A stretch of 58,836 bases of DNA, taken from NCBI GenBank assembly GCA_023091735.1, contig JALKBU010000226.1, positions 1-58,836 of the forward strand, written 5' to 3'. This document shows positions 11,143 to 21,442 of the stretch, in pieces. The notes below the pieces were generated by a model that ran no database searches, had not been told where the DNA came from, and worked only from the letters and a program-made list of their open reading frames with translations. The translations under genes were made by a program, and so were the position numbers. How positions within the stretch are numbered: position 1 is the first letter of the stretch; each line of letters opens with the position of its first letter. Origin of the DNA: Trichomonas tenax. Its lineage: Eukaryota > Parabasalia > Trichomonadida > Trichomonadidae.

Positions 11143-11976
11143 TTACTCCTTCTTTTCCTTGGAATCGGCCTTATCAGAGCGTGTGTCCCTGATCTGCTCT
11201 GAGTTGAAAAAGATCCTCTTGAGAGCACGAAAGATCTGATATCCCCAGATGCAGTGGCAAATATAGAGACCGCCTAAAGCACAGCGGGAAATGAAGTATA
11301 GCATAGAATGGTGTGGCTGATAGAGTTCCTTTGTGAAGATTGTGATGAGAATTGTCAAGCATCCGAATAATCTCAAGTATATGAAGGAAACAGCGAAGCA
11401 AACCATGAGAATATCAGAGAATGTCTTCCATCCGAGGTAGTTCGTGATCTTTCCTGAGTAGAGGAAGATATCTGACCAATCATGAAGAACCATGATTGAA
11501 AACCCAACGACAGGACGGGCAACGAGAGCGCAAGCAGTGATCATTGTGATAGTGACTGTGTGGTGAACGATAAGCATCGTGATATCTTTTGTTGTTCCAA
11601 TCCAGAAAACATCCGACAAGTAATAGGAAGCGAAGAAGAAGAAATATATCTTCTCAAGGACGGAGCAAATAACCTGTGGACCTGTGCATGCGATTAATCC
11701 AGCACAATCGAGGAAATAGAACGGACAGTGGAAATACGGGCGAGTAGAGAAAGCAAGTGTTCCCAATATCGTCGACATTATGTAGTGAATCATATCGAAA
11801 CCACGATGGATGAATTTATATCTTAATTTCTCAGCGAGAAGTAAACTTAATGGCTTCAGGAAGAAATTACTTAAGATAATCCTGTATATGGCATAGCCGG
11901 CGATGGCGAACGGTGCATATTTGAGGTCATCGTAGCCGAGAGTCGTCTCAGAACGAAGATAATCAACAAATTTCAT
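11143..11976 (-). CDS. ceramide synthase-like TLC-domain membrane protein (LAG1/CerS family)
   Basis: 277 residues with about six or seven hydrophobic segments, the layout of the TRAM-LAG1-CLN8 fold in the endoplasmic reticulum. The Lag1 signature is present: the His pair in VHHTVT (near residue 138) and HDWSDIFLYSGK (near 165-175), matching the conserved HH and HD..D of acyl-CoA-dependent ceramide synthases, which N-acylate sphingoid bases. The C-terminus has DTRSDKADSKEKKE, resembling the DxRSD acidic/serine tail of animal CerS, where it is a phosphoregulatory site (family knowledge). I start at the ATG at 11976; a leading TTG codon is not a credible start. The leader contains TCATATTTT, an initiator-like sequence. 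TRAM-like or CLN8-like relatives are possible, but the HD motif favours CerS. Confidence 0.8.
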   Translation of the reverse strand: MKFVDYLRSETTLGYDDLKYAPFAIAGYAIYRIILSNFFLKPLSLLLAEKLRYKFIHRGFDMIHYIMSTILGTLAFSTRPYFHCPFYFLDCAGLIACTGPQVICSVLEKIYFFFFASYYLSDVFWIGTTKDITMLIVHHTVTITMITACALVARPVVGFSIMVLHDWSDIFLYSGKITNYLGWKTFSDILMVCFAVSFIYLRLFGCLTILITIFTKELYQPHHSMLYFISRCALGGLYICHCIWGYQIFRALKRIFFNSEQIRDTRSDKADSKEKKE

Positions 11977-13332
11977 CAAATGAAAAAAATATGACGCACT
12001 TTTGCATCATCGACTTTTTCACCTCATTGTACTCTATTAAGTGATATCGTTAAAAATACGAAATTTTGAAAATGATAGTGATTTTGCCCACAAATTTTTT
12101 TCATTCGAAATATATTATATACTCATTTTTCTATATATGCTCAAAATATAATTCAATTCATTGAAATTTTTAGATCAGAATATTATAATAGTGTCTATTT
12201 TAACTATTTTCATAAAACATTTTTTAAAGAAATTTTAAATGATCTCAATTATTTGAATGAAAATGGCTAAATATAATATACTCTATATACTTTAGCAATC
12301 AAAAATAAAGAAATTCGTCAAAATTCGCGATCGTTAAAAGATTTGGATTGCTATGTTCTTGTGAATCATTTTTGATTAAAAATTTTTGCATCGTCACTTT
12401 TATCATTTTTTATTGTTGTTGATTTTTGAAGCGCTTTGGTATATTTTTGGAGCTAAAATATTGATGTGGTGATAACATCTCTTCTTTGTGTACTAACAAT
12501 GGCCTTTTATTTTTAGTTTTTTATTTTTGATTTTTGATTCTTAACATTTGACGTTTTAAATGCATATCAAAAAGAAGGCCATCTTTTGTCTGTTTTCGCG
12601 TTATGTTCCATGTTGATCAACTTCGATTTTTTAGTAAAAATCATCCAATTATTCTTGAATGATTGATTTGAACTTTAATAGAATGAAGTATATAAAGTTT
12701 TCAATTTAAATATTTTAACCATAGATCTCTATCTCATAATTTCCATTTTCAAAATTTTATCACATCCTAATAGATCCTATTATAGTTATGATTTAGAAAA
12801 CATGTGTCCTATATATGGTATTTCCATGATCTTTAATATACATCTTTCTTGATATTTTTTTGGTCTCGAAATTGATGCATAATCAACTATTTGGATGATA
12901 TTTCTATCATATTCTTCCATTATATATGATGATACCAACTGAAATAATGTCTAGAATCAATAAATATTTCTACAAAAAATTATATTTTTCATATCGGAAG
13001 CTTTAACTATTATGTTCATTAAATACAGCTCAATGTAAAACCATTGATTTGTTCCTAAATACGAGAAATGCACATTTGATATGGATTTAAATTATAAAAT
13101 CCATTTTCAACAGTACTAATCACTATTAATCGCAGTGCCTTTGTAATTTATATCTAATATTATTATATTTCTTCTATAAAAAGAAATATAATTTCATTCA
13201 TCAAAAATTTCATCTTTGGTATTTTTCTTTTTACAAAATCTATATAATTCATGATATTTAATATAAATCAAATTTGTGTGTGTGAGATTAAACAAATAAT
13301 ATTTGAAATTTTATAAATAATATACAAAACAA
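11977..13332. other. AT-rich intergenic region
   Basis: No gene recognised in about 1.35 kb. There are scattered AT-rich short repeats and a facing pair of GGCCTT/AAGGCC words (about 12498 and 12574) too weak to call. Confidence 0.7.
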
Positions 13333-15978
13333 CTAAAACTGGAACATTTGGACCATCTCCTTTGCTGAGAAGGAGCAGAAAATATCATATGGAATTCCCA
13401 TTGTCACTCCTTTCTTGAATGCTTCGATTAATTCTTTTGACAATCCTTTTTCTTTCTTTATCGATCTATAGAAGTCTGCAGATAAATTCATGTTTGATTT
13501 ACAGTCCATAACGAAGGACATCGCGACAACAATTCCTATTCTCTTCATTATTAAAGAAGTTTGGAATAATTTTTGTGCAACTTTCCAAAACTCAGAAGTG
13601 AACATAGAGAAGAATTGTTGCTTTGAAAGTGGTTTGTTATTCATTTCGAATGAAATCTGATCAATGTACAAAATAACGCCGGCATTCAAGAACACTTTCT
13701 CGATCATTTCTGAAGTCGTGAATTTAAATGGAACGCTAGGAATTGATTTATTCATTGCATTGATGTGCAAGCACAAATTTTGAGCAACGAACTTTCTCGT
13801 CTCCAAAGGAATGAATCTATGTGTCATTATGAACTTCGCGCCAACGCTGACATCGAGAACTAATTTCTGTGTGTCTTCTCTAACAATCTGTTGGATTTTT
13901 TCAATGAATTCTATTGGAGATGGCGGCTTTTGTTTGCAAATATGTTTGCATTGTTTGTACAATCCATCGATAACGCAAATCGTTTCACTCAGTTTCATCT
14001 GTAAAGAATAAGTTTCAGGTTTGTACATCACGATATCATGCTTTTTCGATCCGATTGGTGCCTGGACAGGAACAGCAGTGAACTCGATAACATTTTCGTT
14101 TGTGTATTTCTTCTTGTGAAGGGAGATTGTTATTGCTGAAATGATTGATTGTAGTTCCATAAATGTCTTTTTCCTGCATTTGTAAACGTAACTTGGCTTT
14201 GAGGGATCTAAAAAGTATTGCATCGACTCTTCTTTCACTCTTTCGGGTGTTAAAACCATTGATTTCCTTGTGCTCGTGTTAAGAAGATATGAAATCCACG
14301 TGAAGCAATCTGAGAAACCGAATGTGAAGGAGTAAATTGTTCCGCTAAGATTGATGTTAACTTTATACATGCTTTGCGTTTCATTTGGTTGATAGATGCC
14401 ATTAAAAAAGATCTGAAGGTACTTATAGAATCCAAGAATGCGTTTCATTGTGATATTCATAACAGACCCAATCTCTGGTTCTTCATAATCCTTTTCTGGG
14501 ATTTGATCTAAGCAATTCTTGAGTCCCGTTATATGGTTAAGCAAATCTTTGACCGACATCTTGTTGAATTGATTAAGATCTTCAATGATTTCTTCTGTCG
14601 ATTTAATAACTATTGGTTCCATTTGCGAACTGTGAGATAACTGTGATGCTTGAGATGCTGAATTCGATGAAAACTGTGATTGTTTAGGAACATTTTCTGT
14701 TTGCTGCGTTACATTTTGCGAAACATTTTGCTGCGCTACGTTTTGTGAAACATTTTGTTGTTGTCGAATGTTTTGTTGTTGTTGTGGAATATTTTGCTGT
14801 GAAACATTTTGTTGTGGTGCTGTGTTTTGCCGAACATTAGAAAGCTGTGGTGTCGCTGCACGGTAACCACTAAATATGGAATTCTTTGAAATCGTTGGAA
14901 CACTCTGATTGGCAAATGATGAAGTTTGTTGATTCTTGAAAATAGGATTCGATGGTGGAAAAACAGGATTTGAAGGTTTCTGCGCTGGTGGCCGGAATGG
15001 AGTTGATAGAAATGTCTTCGCTGGCTCCGGAGGCCTTGGCTGTTGTGTGTTCATGTTGCTAGAAGAAGATTCAATCTGGTTTTGGATATCATGAAGTGAT
15101 GCGTTGAGATTTGAATTTTGTTGATTTGCGAATTGCAAACTGAGTTGAGAAGATTGATATCGAGTGAGAATTGTTGGCTGCGGATAACCCATTGGAGCCA
15201 GCTGATCATAAAATGATATCTGTTCCTTAAAATCATGATACAAAGTTGCAAGATTATCTAAAATTGTTTTGTTTTCTGGTGAATAACCTTTCTTGAGATA
15301 TGAAATGTACTTATCCTCATAATATTTGAAATATAAGAAATTCTGTCTGTCGTTATTTATAACTCTTTTCAGACATTTGATATGCATCGATGCAATTTCG
15401 TTGTCTGTGATCTGATTAAATACCATAAATGTTTCTCTTATGATTTTTTGCGCATCTATTTTAGGCGCTTGATATATATAATAATTATAAATTCTGAAAA
15501 TATTATGTGCTAAAGCAGCGTTGGGATTAAACGTGAAAGGAATGAGTATTTGGAGCTCATTTATCAAATCACTGTATAAACGTGAGATAGAATTGCGATA
15601 AACAGATCGAAAAAATAAATTTAAATGAATAGTATCGATTGTACTGCATCTTTTGAGGAATGGTACAATGCTGAATATATTGTCGCCGTTTTTATCGAGC
15701 TTCGATGAAAAAGTAATGAAAAACAAAAATATTGTCTCGAGGAGTTCGTTTTTTCCCAATAAATCTGCAATGTATCTGAGTTCTTGAGTGTATTGTTTTA
15801 TAATATCTGGGAATTTTACGATGTAATGCGATAAACAAGAAATCGCTAATTTGCAAACATTTAAATTCGGGCTTTTAAGCGATTCCATGATCCTGCCTAT
15901 ACTATAGTCTGTATCTATATTGGAATTTAGAGATTTTATTAATATCTTTTGAAGTTCTTCTTCTGTAAAAGATTGCAT
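13333..15978 (-). CDS. Q-rich protein with HEAT-like N-terminus and incomplete HECT-like C-terminus
   Basis: 881 residues. Residues 1-240 are helical and repeat-like (HEAT/ARM style, e.g. SPNLNVCKLAISCLSHYIVKF). Residues about 300-450 are low-complexity, Pro/Asn-rich then Gln-rich (NVSQQNIPQQQQN). The last roughly 160 residues resemble the start of a HECT E3 domain: FIPLETRKFVAQN matches the pre-HECT PFxxR segment, MKRIGIVVAMSF matches the N-lobe GrllGxAi helix, and LIEAFKKGVTMGIPYDIF plus FSAKEMVQMF matches the AFxxGFxxVIPxxxLxxFxxxELexL motif. The chain stops there, before the rest of the N-lobe and the C-lobe carrying the catalytic Cys, and the next 1.3 kb holds no continuation. Either this is a natural non-catalytic HECT-like protein or the resemblance is only partial. 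The family call is inference. Confidence 0.8.
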   Translation of the reverse strand: MQSFTEEELQKILIKSLNSNIDTDYSIGRIMESLKSPNLNVCKLAISCLSHYIVKFPDIIKQYTQELRYIADLLGKNELLETIFLFFITFSSKLDKNGDNIFSIVPFLKRCSTIDTIHLNLFFRSVYRNSISRLYSDLINELQILIPFTFNPNAALAHNIFRIYNYYIYQAPKIDAQKIIRETFMVFNQITDNEIASMHIKCLKRVINNDRQNFLYFKYYEDKYISYLKKGYSPENKTILDNLATLYHDFKEQISFYDQLAPMGYPQPTILTRYQSSQLSLQFANQQNSNLNASLHDIQNQIESSSSNMNTQQPRPPEPAKTFLSTPFRPPAQKPSNPVFPPSNPIFKNQQTSSFANQSVPTISKNSIFSGYRAATPQLSNVRQNTAPQQNVSQQNIPQQQQNIRQQQNVSQNVAQQNVSQNVTQQTENVPKQSQFSSNSASQASQLSHSSQMEPIVIKSTEEIIEDLNQFNKMSVKDLLNHITGLKNCLDQIPEKDYEEPEIGSVMNITMKRILGFYKYLQIFFNGIYQPNETQSMYKVNINLSGTIYSFTFGFSDCFTWISYLLNTSTRKSMVLTPERVKEESMQYFLDPSKPSYVYKCRKKTFMELQSIISAITISLHKKKYTNENVIEFTAVPVQAPIGSKKHDIVMYKPETYSLQMKLSETICVIDGLYKQCKHICKQKPPSPIEFIEKIQQIVREDTQKLVLDVSVGAKFIMTHRFIPLETRKFVAQNLCLHINAMNKSIPSVPFKFTTSEMIEKVFLNAGVILYIDQISFEMNNKPLSKQQFFSMFTSEFWKVAQKLFQTSLIMKRIGIVVAMSFVMDCKSNMNLSADFYRSIKKEKGLSKELIEAFKKGVTMGIPYDIFCSFSAKEMVQMFQF

Positions 15979-16656
15979 AATTTACTACCAAAAAAATAAA
16001 TACCAAAATATTTTGCAGTTAAACTTAAATTCCATTTTAAAGAGTATTCTCTCGTTAATATGGCCTGAAAACGTGATTTTTAAACTTTTTCATTTTACAT
16101 TACTCGGGTAACAAAAAGTGTATTTTTCTCAATATTTAACATATAAAAATTCATTAAATATAGATAAATATATAGATTACTGTCTTATATAGCTATTTTA
16201 TATATCATATATAGAAAATATATATTGTATAAAGTAAAATATTTAAATTTCTTTATCCTTTATCGAATTTTAAGGCAAAGATTAAACATGTTTAATTGTA
16301 TAAATTATTATAAGCTATAGACTCCATGAGAGAATTCTCTGATATTCTATATGTTAACAATGATTAAAAATATAAATTTCTCAATCAAATTTGATAATTT
16401 CGTTTTCCAATGTCACACAAATAGGAATTGTTATTTTCCATGTTTCTATATATAATATTCATGTTATGGCATTAGCATCTAAAAAAACTTTATAACAAAT
16501 TAATTTGCATAATTTAACTCTAAAATTATAGATTGCATAAATAGTAATTAGTAAGTTTATAAGATTTATGGATAGAAAGATACTGATTATCGGTTTAAAT
16601 ATTTAGATTTAAAACAAATACAAACAATAGAACTGTTTTTCGTAGGATTTAGTGGA
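15979..16656. other. AT-rich intergenic region
   Basis: Nothing recognised; extreme A+T with TATA-type runs. Confidence 0.7.
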
Positions 16657-16860
16657 TTAATCGAAGAATGTTGGCGTTTCTTGATCGTTTTCTTCTTTCT
16701 GTTTACGCAATTCCTTGATTAAAGCAGCCAACGCTTCAGGATTAACGCCAGCTTCAGTGAGTTCCAAGAGAATTGACAGCGTTTCTCTGTCCAGTCCAGT
16801 TTCCAATATGTTTGATAACTCGTGAAGTGAATCAAGTAAAAGCGCTCTTTCGTTATTCAT
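16657..16860 (-). CDS. MZT1: mitotic-spindle organizing protein 1 (MOZART1)
   Basis: 67 residues, the usual family length (about 70-80). The helical core [20 protein letters not shown] followed by [20 protein letters not shown] carries the hallmark ([37 protein letters not shown]) of MZT1. The protein binds the N-terminal region of gamma-tubulin complex proteins and helps recruit gamma-TuRC to spindle poles, basal bodies or other microtubule-organising centres. Start is the ATG at 16860, preceded by an AT-rich leader. A single intact copy in a trichomonad fits retention of a minimal gamma-TuRC. The match is close enough that I see no rival assignment. Confidence 0.93.
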   Translation of the reverse strand: MNNERALLLDSLHELSNILETGLDRETLSILLELTEAGVNPEALAALIKELRKQKEENDQETPTFFD

Positions 16861-17768
16861 GATTTTTTAAACAGTGCACGTTTATAATTTTTTTTAATTA
16901 ATTGAAATTGTGTTTTTGAAACGAGAGAGACTCACATCATACTTTGGAACCCAAAAATATCAATTGCATGTTAGGATACTAAGAGGATTATACAATTTGT
17001 CATTTAAAATAACAGTTTGAAACCTGATTTTAATTTGCATTTCATAAAACATATGTGGAAAATTGATTATAACTTTGGGAAATTGTTTACCTATGTCTTC
17101 TTATTATTGCTGTGAATGTGTATTGTTATGATATTTATATGTTAAGATTTTCTGCTAATTTTACTTAGAAAACATTTCACAATGATGTGCTCATAAAACA
17201 ACATATTTCATACGCAGTGATGTCATTCTTTAATGCATAGATTTCCCTCAATTCGAGCGATTTCACTAATTCGTGTTTTAAATTCCAGGAATATATGTCT
17301 TAGAAGGTGATTTTGAGTCTTGCTAGCATTTTATTTTGATTTTTGAAGCATATTCAAGCTTATTTTCTAATGAACACAATTATTTGTTGCTAAATTCAAA
17401 TGAGATTCTTACATTTTTCACAATACTTCATTAGATTACAAAACGATACCATAGGAATGAAGAATTGTATTAGGAGGTCTTCAACAAGAGGAAAAATCAG
17501 GAATTAATATTTTCTTTATAATTTTTTCTTCAGCTTCATCATATTTGTCAATTATCAATACATCTAAAAGTGATGGCAGTTTTTGTCCTGCTAAATAACA
17601 TATGATAACTCCCAATTGGAAGCGACATTTAAGATATTCGTTCGATGTATAATGTCATGTATAGTGTGGAAGCATTGTATCTTATGTATTTCGAGAGCTT
17701 ATTTTTTGGAGCTCATTAGGGGAAAAAAATTAGAAATGCATTATAGTTTCAATAACTTCTAAAAAATT
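16861..17768. other. AT-rich intergenic region
   Basis: No gene, RNA or repeat recognised in about 0.9 kb. Confidence 0.65.
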
Positions 17769-18713
17769 TTATACGTCATCGGAGAAATCCTCCGCATCGG
17801 CATCGAAAAAATTAATCACATCATTATGATCATCGTCTACAAAATTATCTGTGATATCAAGATGCCGTCCTCGTGCTGGCCTAGGGATATCATTTCTCAT
17901 GTTATTTATTAGTTCTCTAATTTGAACGTCATCACCTCTATCCTCAATTTCATTTAGAAAAAACAAATGAAAATGTGGATCTCCCATCCTGGGTCTACGA
18001 TTCATTCTATTCATTTCTCGTTCCATCATTAATCGATGATTCCGTCGTCCTCTCATTCTCATGAAAGGTGGCGGACGAAGATCATCATTAAAATCGTCTC
18101 TTCTATTTCTAGATGGACGATCATTGATTTCATTTAAGTCAAATGGGCAACTAGGCGATGGTATATCGGGAGGTGGCGGACAATTTCGGATTATTTTTCT
18201 TGTATTGATAACAATTGTTGGATGATCCATTAAAAATTGAGCAGCTGCCTGTACATTGTAGTTCGAATGAATCAACGCGATTGCAATGTATGCTTTGTTG
18301 AACCCCATATCCTTTAGTTCAAGAAATTTAAGCTCATAATCTTGAATTCTTCGAAATTTCGGATTTGTTGGTCCACTTGCTTGCTCATAGCATGATGATA
18401 TGGTAGGGTTTGATTCGTTAAGCGTGATAAACTTTCTTGTCGTTTCAATGATGGAATTCAATGAATTATCAAAAATGTTATTCTTTTCATCGACAATTTT
18501 GATGAAATTCAGTTCTCTTTTGTCTGCATTTATTTCGATTTCATCGTTAAAAAACATCTCTTGCCCATAAAATAAAATGTATTTTGAGTCAATTGTTGAT
18601 TTATCCAAAATATTCCTCTTAATTGACATCACGAGGCTCCTCCACTTGGTGCTGAGATTGGATTTGAAAGAAACTGGAAATCCTGTAACAGATGTTGCAT
18701 TGATAAGTCTCAT
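17769..18713 (-). CDS. UBL-UBA-type ubiquitin-binding protein
   Basis: 314 residues from the first ATG (18713); upstream in-frame codons lack ATG. Residues 1-75 have a ubiquitin-like pattern (MRLINATS, then ILFYGQEMFF, matching the L-x-F/Y-x-G-xx-L beta-grasp region). Residues about 125-163 form a clear UBA domain (LKDMGF loop at about 131-136, then AIALIHSNYNVQAAAQFLMDH). After it comes a Pro and Arg/Asp-rich linker (CPPPPDIP) and an acidic C-terminus (DDDHNDVINFFDADAEDFSDDV). UBL at one end plus UBA is the plan of proteasome shuttle receptors (Rad23, Dsk2/ubiquilin, Ddi1); no STI1, XPC-binding or aspartyl-protease domain is recognisable, so subtype is open. The likely role is carrying ubiquitylated proteins to the proteasome (inference). 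Confidence 0.75.
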   Translation of the reverse strand: MRLINATSVTGFPVSFKSNLSTKWRSLVMSIKRNILDKSTIDSKYILFYGQEMFFNDEIEINADKRELNFIKIVDEKNNIFDNSLNSIIETTRKFITLNESNPTISSCYEQASGPTNPKFRRIQDYELKFLELKDMGFNKAYIAIALIHSNYNVQAAAQFLMDHPTIVINTRKIIRNCPPPPDIPSPSCPFDLNEINDRPSRNRRDDFNDDLRPPPFMRMRGRRNHRLMMEREMNRMNRRPRMGDPHFHLFFLNEIEDRGDDVQIRELINNMRNDIPRPARGRHLDITDNFVDDDHNDVINFFDADAEDFSDDV

Positions 18714-19691
18714 TTCTAAATACAAAAAAAATGCTGGAAAAATTTCGAGAAAAATGGAATTATAATCAACTACATATGTGATACATGTTTTACCATTTTT
18801 CGTGAAATAATAATTATGGCCTTTTGTATTGAAAACCTATATAAATGAAGGCCATATTAATTATTTGATGCCAATAAGACATGAAGATTTTAAGTGTTTT
18901 TAATTAGCTTTTTGGACTCTACATTATCTGTATTTTATATTTTATGAATTAAAATTCCAATCCATGACTCCCAAAAATTTCCAGAAAAGAGGGGAATGAA
19001 CTTAAGGGTAGGGTCTAACCGTTTGGGTACACCCCTGCAATGGTGCATCATAAAATGTAAAATTCCGTACGTTAAGGGCTGCATTTTAGTAGAAAGCATA
19101 CTCTGAGTGAATTGGATATGGCGAACTTCTAGAACTCACCCATGCGATAGTGGTTGTATGGGATGAAATGCGTTTCATGTCATAAATAGAAATGAAAATA
19201 TCGATATTTCAAGAAATCATTTCAAATCTTATAGCAATGATTCAAGTAGATCATGCAAACGTAGGAGCGATAAAAATCTGTGAATTTATACAAAATTGAA
19301 AAAAAAATAGAAAAGTTGATTACAGATAATATGAAGATTAAAGAATAGGACATTGATTCATTCATGTACAGCTTCTTCTTATTTGAATATTATGATCACA
19401 TTACTAATATAAAATTTCAGAAAAATTAATATCACAATTTTACGACGTCACCAGCACTGAACTGAACATCCATCAATATGCTACAACTTATCAAAGGGTA
19501 TTACAGTCATTATTATGTTAAAATATAGAGAATTCAATATTTTTGACAATATGACTTGTAAAATAGATTAAATGACGTGTAAAAATATGTTTTGCCATAT
19601 CATGATTAAAGTTTATTAGCATTTCCCACATGGTATTACAATAAGCTTATAAAAAGTACATATTAAGCGAGATAAATATAATTAAAATAAA
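18714..19691. other. intergenic region with upstream motifs
   Basis: No gene recognised. A mildly G+C-richer patch at about 18960-19150 is not explained by any RNA family I can recognise. Two TGACNTGTAAAA motifs close to the next ATG are listed separately. Confidence 0.6.
19552..19585 (+). promoter_or_regulatory. pair of TGACNTGTAAAA motifs, 21 bp apart
   Basis: TGACTTGTAAAA at 19552 and TGACGTGTAAAA at 19573 point towards the membrane microprotein gene, about 107 bp from its ATG. They belong to the recurring upstream motif of this window. Confidence 0.5.
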
Positions 19692-19826
19692 ATGTGGATA
19701 TTATGGTTAGTTATTGTGGGTGTATATTCGGCAGCGTGTTTGATAATATATGTTATCGTCAAGGTTCAGAAATACAATTCAGAAGTGCCTGAAAATGCAA
19801 AAGAAGGGAAAAGTGCAAAAAAGTGA
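19692..19826 (+). CDS. 44-residue single-pass membrane microprotein
   Basis: ATG at 19692, TGA at 19824-19826. The protein opens with one hydrophobic helix (about residues 2-25: WILWLVIVGVYSAACLIIYV) followed by a polar, Lys-rich tail (VQKYNSEVPENAKEGKSAKK). The layout fits a small tail-out subunit of an ER or hydrogenosomal membrane complex, or a regulatory micropeptide, but I recognise no family. Support for it being real: the codons are not AT-skewed like the flanks, the protein layout is sensible, and two TGACNTGTAAAA motifs lie just upstream. It is too short to be certain. Confidence 0.5.
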   Translation: MWILWLVIVGVYSAACLIIYVIVKVQKYNSEVPENAKEGKSAKK

Positions 19827-19956
19827 CTGTTTTCAAATTCAGAAATATATTGTTGTATATATAATATACATTCCAGATAACACAGCTTCAGAGACCCATA
19901 GAAAATGTTGAATTGTAAAATGAAATCGAATCAGAACGCTCTGAGTGAATTTCGAT

Positions 19957-20029
19957 GGAACCAACAGTGAACAAGCCATGGGATACAATGAACAGATTCG
20001 TATCCAATGGCTTGTTGACTGTTGGTTCC
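19957..20029. ncRNA. candidate hairpin RNA (30-bp stem, 13-nt loop)
   Basis: Arm 19957-19986 (begins GGAACCAACAGTGAACAAGC) pairs with 20000-20029 at 28 of 30 positions. The stem is G+C-richer than its surroundings and codes for nothing. It has pre-miRNA-like geometry, but it could equally be a transposon end or a cruciform. Transcription cannot be seen from sequence. Confidence 0.4.
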
Positions 20030-20085
20030 TTGATAATGATGTAATTGCGAGAATACCGAAGAAGTTGTGAATTTTATAACGACAA

Positions 20086-20150
20086 ACTAGTTCTTCACTG
20101 GCTAGAGGAATACCTTCACTGATATCCCTCCAAATCAGTGAAGAACTTGT
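20086..20150. repeat. second hairpin (15-bp stem) with alternative inner pairing
   Basis: ACTAGTTCTTCACTG (20086-20100) pairs with CAGTGAAGAACTTGT (20136-20150), 14 of 15. An inner TTCACTGA (about 20114) can compete for the same right arm, giving two mutually exclusive folds. It lies 57 bp after the first hairpin. Confidence 0.5.
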
Positions 20151-21305
20151 AGAAAACGCATTATCAGTTTTAATAACCTACAAAATGTCAATTATTATTT
20201 CACATGTTCCATCTCATATCGATTATCAATAATATTAAGCATTATTTTACATACATTGCTGCATAAAGAGTTTGCAATTTTGAAAGTTACTAAAATTGAT
20301 AATGTGTTTGTTAGCTCTTCTGTCTGCATATAATTTCTCAAGGAAAAAATATTGGTCAGAAAAATATTTTTAGGAAAATGCAATTAGCGAGGGCACGATA
20401 GCCTTAGAACAATTCAAACAGAACTAGACAAGATTGCAAAGTCATTTAATTTTGTTAGTGTTTAGAATGTTATTTGGTGTTAAAAACGACTGAAATATAG
20501 ATTAGAACATTTATATCCAAAATGCGTTGATATTTGTGAATGATGCCTCTAAACGAATTTCAGTATAGAAAACAGGTGTATTTAAGAAAAATAATAAGAT
20601 TTTCATCAAGAAAAAAGCAAAATAGGAGAACGTTTAAAATTTAAAAATCCCAAAATTCGAAACTTGTAACAAATATCTACTTGTTTTATTTGTTTATGCC
20701 AAAAGGCGGCTTTATTGTACAAATTTCGGTTTATTCGTTATATATAATGAAACAAATTCATAAAATCATCATTTTTTGTTTTGAATTTGAATTAACTTTT
20801 TTATTTGAAATAGCTAGTATATCCATTAGATAATGGAAATAATTAGATAAAATGTTCAAATACAAACAAAATCATTATTCTTTTGTGAAGAAATTTTAAA
20901 ATGCTTGGATATTAATCTCATATCAATATATTCGTGTTTTTTGAACAAAAAATTAAAATTTTATTAAGAAAAAATATAAAACGTCACCAATAGAATCAGC
21001 ACTGTTTGCCAATTAATAATGGGTATTATTATTGATAAGTACACAATATTGAAAGCCTTCAGAAAGTTGTTCCGAGGATATCGAATGGTTCCTAGGCTAT
21101 CGTGCCCTCGGTGTATTCATTTGAAAAAGGTGACAAAAATGAATACTTCTTAGTATTAATTGTATAGTGTGAAAACGGTTGGAGTGGAACCTTAATTCTC
21201 CACTTTTTTGAAATCTGGTTTGTAAAGTGTCAGATTCATATATGAAAGAATCAATTCCTCACGTAAGTGTGATACTTTTTCCTAAACAATTTGTTTAACA
21301 AAATT

Positions 21306-21364
21306 TTGAAATATTCACCGAAAGTAACACCCTTTTTGGATGTTACTTTTGGCGAATATTTCAA
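21306..21364. repeat. 24-bp inverted repeat upstream of DBR1
   Basis: Arms 21306-21329 and 21341-21364 match at 22 of 24 with an 11-nt loop, ending about 57 bp before the initiator at 21421. It could be a cruciform, an operator-like site or a relic of a short inverted-repeat element. Confidence 0.6.
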
Positions 21365-21420
21365 TTCTTGATACAATAGTGAGCCATTTTGTAAACTTTT
21401 TGTAAACTTTTCAAAATGTG

Positions 21421-21434
21421 TCACTTTCATTTTT
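21421..21434 (+). promoter_or_regulatory. TCA-type initiator of the DBR1 gene
   Basis: TCACTTTCATTTTT matches the trichomonad initiator pattern (TCA then pyrimidine/T-rich). Trichomonad start codons usually follow within about 20 bases, which points to codon 21440-21442 (ATA) as the ancestral start. Confidence 0.6.
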
Positions 21435-21442
21435 AAAAAATA

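Larger units (their letters stand above)
19827..21420. other. intergenic region rich in inverted repeats
   Basis: No protein-coding gene recognised in about 1.6 kb. It contains two strong hairpins (19957-20029 and 20086-20150) and a third (21306-21364) just before the debranching-enzyme gene. Confidence 0.65.

Noticed and set aside
18806..18865. Facing ATGGCCTT / AAGGCCAT words as a hairpin, with a similar pair near 12498-12574
   Set aside because: Only about 9 bp pair cleanly and the rest is AT-rich; too weak for a repeat family call.
19090..19955. Repeated CTCTGAGTGAATT word (about 19099 and 19939) as a dispersed element
   Set aside because: Similarity does not extend beyond about 14 bp.
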